The position numbers and the translations under genes are program-made. Positions 6,697-11,765 of a DNA stretch of 11,765 nt are shown piece after piece; positions within the stretch are counted from its first letter, which is position 1, and the number at the start of each line of letters is the position of its first letter. The stretch is from Hyphomicrobiales bacterium (GTDB lineage Bacteria; Pseudomonadota; Alphaproteobacteria; Rhizobiales; Aestuariivirgaceae): positions 1 through 11,765 of the forward strand of contig JAAURV010000060.1 of the NCBI GenBank assembly GCA_012032065.1. The letters run 5' to 3'. The notes beneath the pieces were generated by a model. That model was not told the DNA's origin and searched no databases. It was given only the letters and a program-made list of their open reading frames with translations.

Positions 6697-6907
6697 CGGG
6701 TGTTCCTTCCATCCGACAGTTTCGACATGCTCTTCCCGCCGCTCCGATGGCCCTCGGGGCGGCGGTTTCGTTCGGGGATTCTAACCTTGCGATTCTCGGG
6801 GCAGGCTGGAATTTGCTGCACACTTTGCTGCACAACTTGCAGCGCGTGATTTTTCAAAATCTCTTTATTACAACGGCTTATGAGGCGTAACGCGAGAAAG
6901 TGTCGGA
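6697..6907. other. Gene-free stretch upstream of the primase-helicase (element end)
   Basis: No frame here has convincing coding bias. It contains the ribosome site of the primase-helicase gene (GGAAGGA, 6704-6710), two tandem TTTGCTGCACA copies (6812-6834) and an AT-rich part (about 6845-6875) where the leftward promoter of the element's genes most likely lies. An integrase gene, expected at the end of an integrated element, is absent. Confidence 0.5.
6812..6834. repeat. Tandem TTTGCTGCACA repeats near the putative attachment site
   Basis: TTTGCTGCACA is present at 6812-6822 and 6824-6834, one base apart (a 12-base period), followed by a weaker CTTGCAGC. They lie about 75 bases inside the tRNA-Ser-like core. 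Short direct repeats at this distance are typical of arm-type sites bound by tyrosine integrases; no integrase is present to support the assignment. Confidence 0.5.
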
Positions 6908-6921
6908 CACCCTCTCCGCCA
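6908..6921 (+). other. Putative attachment-site core from a tRNA-Ser 3' end
   Basis: CACCCTCTCCGCCA equals the 3' end of many bacterial tRNA-Ser genes: the acceptor strand CCTCTCC, discriminator G and CCA. The T-loop (TTCGAAT) that should precede it is absent, so this is not a tRNA gene. A terminator follows 27 bases to the right, as expected behind a real tRNA gene. The simplest reading is attR: element DNA to the left, host DNA with the original tRNA terminator to the right, and the reconstituted tRNA-Ser beyond the left edge. Confidence 0.55.
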
Positions 6922-7207
6922 CTTGCCCCAGCGAAAGCGTTCTCCCGATCCGGCTGCGGCCGGATTTTTCCGTTGTTTTCGGGGGTTATGCGGGTGGGGC
7001 TGTTAACCGGCACATTCCCCATAAGGTCAGAAAGCGTTCTCTCCGGGCCGATATTCTCCAGACCTGTTAACCGCCGCCGTTCCGGTGAACAGCTGCAAGT
7101 CTCTGTAAATAAACCATTACGTGCGCGCGTCGTCTCGTGTCAGTTCGATATGCCCGCCGCCCTTCGCGCAAGACCGTGGTCGAACCTTCGGTGGTCTTTG
7201 GACCTGA
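6922..7207. other. Gene-free spacer between the att-like site and hsdR
   Basis: Besides the terminator at 6948-6969, I see no gene and no RNA gene. A ten-base direct repeat CTGTTAACCG occurs at 7000-7009 and 7064-7073, each centred on the palindrome GTTAAC. A long-looped hairpin (AAGACC 7170-7175 with GGTCTT 7193-7198) lies just past the hsdR stop but has no T-run. Confidence 0.45.
6948..6969 (+). terminator. Rho-independent terminator
   Basis: ATCCGGC (6948-6954) pairs perfectly with GCCGGAT (6959-6965) across a TGCG loop, followed by a run of T's to 6969. It reads rightward. No rightward gene precedes it here, which fits its being the old terminator of a tRNA-Ser gene whose body has been displaced by element integration. 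Confidence 0.7.
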
Positions 7208-10200
7208 TCATGCCGCTCTGGCGAAACCACCGCTTACCGCTTGCTGCCACACATGAACATAAACGCTTGCCGCCAGCGCCTTCTTTTCGTCCGGCGTGAA
7301 AGGCGGAGATGGCAGACTTGCGAATACTTCATCCAGAATGAAGACCTCGACATCGGCCTTGGTCTGCTCTTTCTCCCAGAACCGGTCAAGCTCGGCCAAC
7401 CTGGACTTAATGGAGGCCAGCAGGTCGCGGCTCGCCTGCTTCACCCGATCACGGGACGGCTTGTCCAAGTTATCTTTGAGCAGCAGATCAAAAAGGGCAA
7501 GTTCGTCCTCTCCGAGCCCTTCTTTCGTCGCTCGCTTCTGCTCCTCGTCCAAGCTGTTGACGAGTTCGACCAACCTTCTGAAGGTCTCCTCGATCGTCGT
7601 GCGGTCTTTCTCCCTGTTGTAATCAGCAATGATCGCTTCGTACTTCACCTGATAGTCCATCCGGGCCGGATTGCGCGCCAGCATCTCCGCCAGCTTTTGT
7701 TCGACAATTTCACGAATGTCCTGAAGCACGGTCGACTTGCGCCTGACCTTCTTCGCAAATTCACTTCTCAGCTTTTCAAGGTCGATCTGACTGAGATCGA
7801 ACGTCAAGCCCTCCGCCTGGTCTTCACCTGGCGCTTGGGTACGAATGGCCTCATTGACGATCCGATGCAGCTCCTTCAGCAGTTCCGTTACGTCAGCGGT
7901 GTCGCGCCTCTCTGTCAGCTTCTTGTAGATCGCCTCGAGGTTATCATGCCGTTCGGCGTGCGCCCAAGCGCTCGGCTCCATCAGCAACGCCTTGAACCGG
8001 ATGAAGACGAGGCGCGCGAGGATTTCGAAGCGTCGCTTTGCTTCGTCAGTTGAATAGACTGCCTCAACCGCATCCTTGAGGCCCTTGATGCGGACGAAGC
8101 CCCTCGAGCCGAGCAGCGTGGCAGGGTCGAACCCCAAACCTCGCAGGTGCGCCTCGGTCGCCTCGATAGCTTCAAGGAACGCCTGCACACGTTCTTCAAT
8201 CGGGGCAACAATCTCTTCCCCGCCCGATCCGTCATCACCCAGAGCGTATTGGGCCAAGGCAGCTCGAAGGCTGGCAAGCATGCCATTGTAGTCCACGATC
8301 AGGCCAAAATCCTTGCCCGGGTACACTCTGTTTGCCCGAGCTATGGCCTGCATCAGCGTGTGCGCCTTCATCGGCTTGTCGATGTAAAGCGTCGACAGGC
8401 ACTCCACGTCGAAACCGGTCAACCACATCGCACAGACGATCGCGACGCGAAACGGGTGCTTGGGGTTCTTGAAGGCCGTCTCGACGTCTACCCGCTCGCC
8501 CTGGCCGATTTCGAAGCCTTGCTTCATCAGGGCGCGATGCGGGATGATGTCGAAGCCCCACTTCTTGAAATCGGCGACCTCGTTTTGAGCCTCGCTTATG
8601 ATGATTTCGACGATGGTTTCTTCGAGCCAAGTCGCCTGCAACGCCAATTCTTGCGCCTGTTCCAGTAGCAACGCACGCTGGCTGTCATCCGCAGTGGCTT
8701 CGGCCTCAGCCATTTTGGCCTCGGCAGTTGCCCTTACCGCCGCCGACTTGGCGCGCCAACGTGGCACAATCATCTGGTGCATTCGGGCACAGGTGATCTT
8801 ATCGATGCAAACGAACAAGGACTTTCCGGCTTCCCACCGCGTCGAGCAGTGCTCGACAAAGTCAGCCGCTATTTTTTCAAGCCGTTCGTCGGCCGTGATG
8901 ATCTCGTAGTCCTTGCCCAGCAGCTTTTCGAGAAGGGCTGTTTGATCAGGGTCGAGTTCCGCTTCCTCGATTTTGGCGGCGATACGGTCGTTCAGATCAG
9001 TCTTCGAAACGCCGAGTTTCTCGCCTCTGTTCTCGTAGACCAACTTGACGGTGGCGCCGTCCTCCTCGGACCTCTTGAAGTCGTATCGCGAGACGTACTC
9101 ACCGAAGATGCGCTTCGTGATCTGGTCCTGCTTGAACAAAGGCGTCCCTGTGAATCCGATGAATGCAGCATTGGGGAGGGCCAGTCTCATGTTGCGGGCC
9201 AGACGACCCGCTTGTGTGCGGTGAGCCTCGTCCGAGATCACGATGATGTCGTCGCGTTCGCTGTAGGGCTTCTTGGGGTCCACATCCTTGTTGAACTTGT
9301 GGATCAGGCTGAAAACATACTGATGGTTCTCTTTGAGAAGCTCCTCCAGATCGTCACCGGATTCCGCCCGCGGCGTCTGGTTTCCCGCAACGCCGCAGCC
9401 GACGAAGGTCTTGTAGATCTGGCTGTCCAGATCGTTCCGGTCGGTCATCAGCAGGAAGGTGAAGTTGCCCGGCACCTTGCGCCGCACCTTCTCTGCGAAG
9501 AAGGCCATGGAGTAGGACTTGCCGCTGCCCTGCGTGTGCCAGAACACGCCCAGCCGACCCAGTTCAGGGTGCGCCCGCTCGATGATGTCGACGGGGCCCT
9601 CGGGTATGAATGACGGCAATGCCGCTTCGCGCGCCATCGGCCCTTGGTCGCTCTTCTTGCGCTTGGGCGCTTCCTTCTGTTCCAGCGGCAACTCCACAAC
9701 ACGATGCCGAAGTCGCTCGCCGACGGGGATATCAGCCTTGATCGCCTCCTGCCTCGCCACCGAGGCCACCGCCCGATTCACACCCAGAACCTGGTGGTTT
9801 CGCGCGACCACTTTTCGCGTGCTGCCAGCCTTGCTTTCATCGAAGAGGATGAAGTTCTCGATCAGATCAAGCAGCCGGTCATGCGCCAGCATCCCGTTCA
9901 GCAGACGCTCGGCCTCAACGCTGCCCTCGTCCGCCTCATCCAGCCGCTTCCACTCGTTGAAGTGTTCCCAGGCGCTGGTGATCGAGCCATAGCGGGCGCG
10001 GTCGCCGTTCGACACGATCAGGAAGGCGTTGTGATGGAAGGCGTGGGCGATGACGCTGTCGTCCAAGTAGTCCCGCAGATTGCCGTCGAACCCGGCCCGG
10101 ATGTTCTTGTAGACCGCCTTCAACTCGATAAAGACCAGCGGCAGGCCGTTGACGAAACACACAAGATCGGCGCGGCGGTTGTAGTTGGGCGTCCGAAGTC

Positions 10201-10633
10201 CGGTCAGTTTCAACTCGCGCACGGCGAGGAATCGGTTATTGCCGGGGGCGTTATCAAAGTCGATCACCCGCGCACGGGCAGATTTCTGGCGGCCTACGGC
10301 ATCACGATAGGTGACTGGCACACCGCCACGCAGCAAGCGATAGAAGTCGCGGTTATGCTGAATTGTCGAACGGCTGACATCGTACACCGTCAAGGACCGC
10401 AGCGCGTCGTCGATGGCCACTGCGGGAAGGTCCGGGTTCAGACGTTCCAACGCCGCGCGCAGATCGCGGGTCAAGACCGCCTCGGTCGTGTCGGTGCGCC
10501 CCAAAGTGCCGCCCGGCCCGAAGGTCTCCTGGTTGAAGGCATAAACATTGTCCCAGCCGAGCACCGTTTCCAGGTGCTGGGCAAAGGTGGCCTGAACCAA
10601 TCGGTCTTCGCTGTTGATACCCGTTACTGCCAT
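7208..10633 (-). CDS. hsdR: Type I restriction endonuclease subunit R (HsdR)
   Basis: Motor and nuclease subunit of a type I restriction-modification complex; it needs HsdM and HsdS to find and cut unmodified DNA. The gene is complete (1141 aa). A PD-(D/E)xK nuclease lies in the N-terminal part: RRADLVCFVNG (Asp ~156) followed by VFIELKAV (Glu ~170, Lys ~172). Two RecA-like motor domains follow: Walker A HTQGSGKS (~366-373), DEAH (~468-471), GFTGTP (~493-498), and later WLTGFD and ARANRVYPGKDFG, the motif VI region. A charged segment (~295-355, containing EQKEAPKRKKSDQG) sits between NHQVLGVN and Walker A. The C-terminal helical part normally docks to the methylase. The start is ATG 10633 with AAAGGG upstream, 18 bases after the preceding gene's stop. 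It is intact, but its specificity gene is not. Confidence 0.95.
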   Translation of the reverse strand: MAVTGINSEDRLVQATFAQHLETVLGWDNVYAFNQETFGPGGTLGRTDTTEAVLTRDLRAALERLNPDLPAVAIDDALRSLTVYDVSRSTIQHNRDFYRLLRGGVPVTYRDAVGRQKSARARVIDFDNAPGNNRFLAVRELKLTGLRTPNYNRRADLVCFVNGLPLVFIELKAVYKNIRAGFDGNLRDYLDDSVIAHAFHHNAFLIVSNGDRARYGSITSAWEHFNEWKRLDEADEGSVEAERLLNGMLAHDRLLDLIENFILFDESKAGSTRKVVARNHQVLGVNRAVASVARQEAIKADIPVGERLRHRVVELPLEQKEAPKRKKSDQGPMAREAALPSFIPEGPVDIIERAHPELGRLGVFWHTQGSGKSYSMAFFAEKVRRKVPGNFTFLLMTDRNDLDSQIYKTFVGCGVAGNQTPRAESGDDLEELLKENHQYVFSLIHKFNKDVDPKKPYSERDDIIVISDEAHRTQAGRLARNMRLALPNAAFIGFTGTPLFKQDQITKRIFGEYVSRYDFKRSEEDGATVKLVYENRGEKLGVSKTDLNDRIAAKIEEAELDPDQTALLEKLLGKDYEIITADERLEKIAADFVEHCSTRWEAGKSLFVCIDKITCARMHQMIVPRWRAKSAAVRATAEAKMAEAEATADDSQRALLLEQAQELALQATWLEETIVEIIISEAQNEVADFKKWGFDIIPHRALMKQGFEIGQGERVDVETAFKNPKHPFRVAIVCAMWLTGFDVECLSTLYIDKPMKAHTLMQAIARANRVYPGKDFGLIVDYNGMLASLRAALAQYALGDDGSGGEEIVAPIEERVQAFLEAIEATEAHLRGLGFDPATLLGSRGFVRIKGLKDAVEAVYSTDEAKRRFEILARLVFIRFKALLMEPSAWAHAERHDNLEAIYKKLTERRDTADVTELLKELHRIVNEAIRTQAPGEDQAEGLTFDLSQIDLEKLRSEFAKKVRRKSTVLQDIREIVEQKLAEMLARNPARMDYQVKYEAIIADYNREKDRTTIEETFRRLVELVNSLDEEQKRATKEGLGEDELALFDLLLKDNLDKPSRDRVKQASRDLLASIKSRLAELDRFWEKEQTKADVEVFILDEVFASLPSPPFTPDEKKALAASVYVHVWQQAVSGGFARAA

Positions 10634-10651
10634 CCAATGCCCTTTATGACA

Positions 10652-11446
10652 TCACAAACCACGTTCTTTCAGATACCGCCCTGTGCCGTCCATGATTTCA
10701 TCAATCAGCTTGACACAGTGATCGCAAAATTCCGGAGAGATATAATAAAGCCACGGTTTACCCGCCTTATCCACGCTTGTGAACCATGTGACCGGCCACT
10801 TCTCGGATGTGACGCGGTTCGAGAACTTGCTGATAGTTTCGGCCGGCCATAAGAACCCATTGTGAAACATGTTGTTGCGATAAGCGAAAAGGGCAGCCAG
10901 GGTTTTTTCATACCCAGCAGGCAAAAATGGCTGCAACCCACATGAATATGCTAACTGCTCGATGCCTTTCACGAGGTTCGCCTTGGGCATGTCCTTTTCG
11001 AAGTAGGTCTGCGGGTTCCAGAACTGATCGTCCGCGCGTTGCCGCCGTGTGTCGCCCAAGTCCTCAACTTGCCACCTTCTAAGCCCCGCAAAAATGGCAA
11101 CGAACAGGGATTCCATGAAGGGCGCGAGCATCCCCACGGCAGACATGCTATGCGCGGAGTCCATGAACACCCTTGACCAGAAGCGGTCATCGTGGAGCCT
11201 GTCCAACTGCTCGTTATCAGGGGTGGCGTTCATCAGTTGCCTGAGTTCGTCAAATTTAATCCGGGACGCTTCTGCGGCTTGGTGGTTCCGATGCAGGAGC
11301 TCCTTAATCGCCTTCAATTGATCGGCCGGAAGCCATTCACCAAGAAGCTGAGTGAGATGGACATCCGGCGGTAGCATTTCGATGAAAAGCCGGTGGATGG
11401 CGTCCGGGTCGTTGCCGAAAGGCGAAGGAGGATCGCTCGGGCTCAT
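10652..11446 (-). CDS. HEPN-like putative ribonuclease/abortive-infection protein between hsdS and hsdR
   Basis: The ATG at 11446 overlaps the hsdS stop (ATGA), so the gene belongs to the hsd operon; the predicted protein has 264 aa. It is mostly helical. After a helical region (~41-75) and a hydrophobic helix (GMLAPFMESLFVAIFAGL, ~105-122) comes AYRNNMFHNGF with Arg ~190, a polar Asn next to it, and His ~195. This is the R-N-x3-H pattern of HEPN ribonucleases, which cut tRNA or other RNA in toxin, abortive-infection and anticodon-nuclease proteins. No ATPase domain is present, unlike PrrC or RloC. In E. coli prr the HEPN nuclease PrrC occupies the same position between hsdS and hsdR and is held silent by the R-M complex. 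A similar guard role here is inference. Base composition looks less GC-rich than hsdR. A HEPN protein without nuclease activity is the alternative. Confidence 0.65.
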   Translation of the reverse strand: MSPSDPPSPFGNDPDAIHRLFIEMLPPDVHLTQLLGEWLPADQLKAIKELLHRNHQAAEASRIKFDELRQLMNATPDNEQLDRLHDDRFWSRVFMDSAHSMSAVGMLAPFMESLFVAIFAGLRRWQVEDLGDTRRQRADDQFWNPQTYFEKDMPKANLVKGIEQLAYSCGLQPFLPAGYEKTLAALFAYRNNMFHNGFLWPAETISKFSNRVTSEKWPVTWFTSVDKAGKPWLYYISPEFCDHCVKLIDEIMDGTGRYLKERGL

Positions 11447-11604
11447 ACCGCGATTTCCCCGTTCATAAGACGCGGCAGGAGGAGATCCCGAGCCTCGGCA
11501 AGTGCCCGGTTCGCAAGCGCCAACGCCTTGCACTGCTGGGTAATCGGCAGAACAGTGTCGTTGAAGATCGCCAGCAAACCTTCCGGTGGTTTCAGGAGTG
11601 CGTA
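11443..11604 (-). pseudogene. hsdS: hsdS 3' remnant (type I specificity subunit), cut by an IS element
   Basis: Reading left from the IS end, 53 codons remain in frame (YALLKPPEGLLAIFND ... ARDLLLPRLMNGEIAV). The ending LLLPRLMNGEIAV and the preceding helix (CKALALANRALAEARD) are the classic C-terminal conserved region of HsdS, which sets the DNA target of the complex and docks HsdM. Its TGA shares bases with the ATG of the next gene. The break falls exactly at the IS boundary, so disruption by insertion is clear. The target-recognition domains must lie beyond the IS, outside this window, or be lost. Confidence 0.85.
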
Positions 11605-11765
11605 GGGTCAGGACTCGTTTTCGCGTCATAGCCAGAAGATGACAGTTGCAGCGAGGGCGACGGCGGAGAGGAAGACCTTCGGGCATCTGTCGTAGCGCGT
11701 TGCGACGCGCCGCCAGTCCTTGAGGCGCCCGAACATGATCTCGATGCGGTTGCGACGTTTGTAAC
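11605..11765 (-). mobile_element. IS5-family insertion sequence, right end (IS427-like)
   Basis: The element begins inside the window at the terminal sequence GGGTCAGGACTC (11605-11616), which is taken as the inverted-repeat end, next to TA in hsdS (11603-11604), a likely target duplication. It contains the 3' end of a DDE transposase and continues past the window edge. The exact IR length and the duplication need the other end. Confidence 0.75.
11626..11765 (-). CDS. IS5-family DDE transposase, C-terminal part (cut by the window edge)
   Basis: The last 45 codons of a transposase read YKRRNRIEIMFGRLK, then DWRRVATRYDR and SAVALAATVIFWL, then TGA. The spacing Y-x2-R-x3-E-x6-K is an exact match to the IS5/IS4-type signature around the catalytic glutamate of the DDE triad. 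The first two acidic residues lie outside. The short FLSAVALAATVIFWL tail is typical of the IS427 subgroup widespread in alphaproteobacteria. The stop lies 21 bases inside the element end, the usual position. Whether the transposase is complete cannot be judged here. Confidence 0.85.
   Translation of the reverse strand, partial: YKRRNRIEIMFGRLKDWRRVATRYDRCPKVFLSAVALAATVIFWL

Noticed and set aside
4543..6849. Long plus-strand open frame (768 codons) opposite the primase-helicase
   Set aside because: It mirrors a gene with Walker and primase motifs; no domain is visible and it also runs through the primase promoter region.
6898..6921. A complete tRNA-Ser gene
   Set aside because: Only the acceptor 3' strand and CCA are present; there is no T-loop, anticodon arm or 5' acceptor strand upstream.
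7170..7198. Terminator for the hsd operon just past the hsdR stop
   Set aside because: Six-base arms with a 17-base loop and no T-run on the transcribed side; too weak to call.
6880..7299. Plus-strand frame of 139 codons across the att-like region
   Set aside because: It runs through the tRNA-like core, a terminator and into the antisense of hsdR, with no codon bias or domain.
7241..10852. Several plus-strand frames of 157-402 codons opposite hsdR
   Set aside because: All are shadows of the intact hsdR gene, with no motifs of their own.
10652..11686. A longer start (344 codons) for the HEPN-like protein
   Set aside because: The extra N-terminal residues come from hsdS and IS sequence read in the wrong frame; ATG 11446 overlaps the hsdS stop as expected in an operon.

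Overview
The window is GC-rich, with strongly GC-biased third codon positions in most genes. Together with an IS5-family transposase end of the IS427-group kind, this fits an alphaproteobacterial chromosome (Rhodobacterales or Rhizobiales-like). That placement is inference; no taxonomic marker gene is present. Nearly every gene is on the minus strand, so the window is best read from right to left.

Left half (1 to about 6921): a prophage-like or satellite-like element. In transcription order from the right it holds a PrimPol/RepA-type primase-helicase (4566-6696, with one apparent frameshift), a 344-base repeat-rich stretch (4222-4566), terminase small subunit (3722-4222), terminase large subunit of the lambda GpA family (1954-3732) and three small genes (two hypothetical, one membrane protein). 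A short hypothetical gene on the plus strand converges on the membrane protein gene. Beyond it lies a PEGA-domain gene broken by two frameshifts (about 134-735). At the left edge the PEGA reading frame runs without a stop into a fragment of an FAD-linked sugar/alditol oxidase with different codon use, which points to a rearrangement or an assembly chimera. No portal, capsid, tail, lysis or integrase gene is visible.

Boundary (6697-7207): no gene. It holds two tandem TTTGCTGCACA repeats, a 14-base stretch identical to a typical tRNA-Ser 3' end (CACCCTCTCCGCCA, 6908-6921), and a rho-independent terminator just to its right. This is what the attR side of an element integrated in the 3' end of a tRNA-Ser gene should look like, with host DNA to the right.

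Right half (7208-11765): a broken type I restriction operon. An intact HsdR (7208-10633) is preceded by a 264-residue protein (10652-11446) with an R-N-x3-H motif typical of HEPN ribonucleases. That gene starts inside the stop codon of hsdS. Of hsdS only the last 53 codons remain, because an IS5-family element (right end at about 11605) has inserted there. The gene between hsdS and hsdR sits where the HEPN anticodon nuclease PrrC sits in the E. coli prr locus. It is the best candidate here for a little-described defence component: a stand-alone HEPN effector attached to a type I R-M complex and now separated from its specificity subunit.
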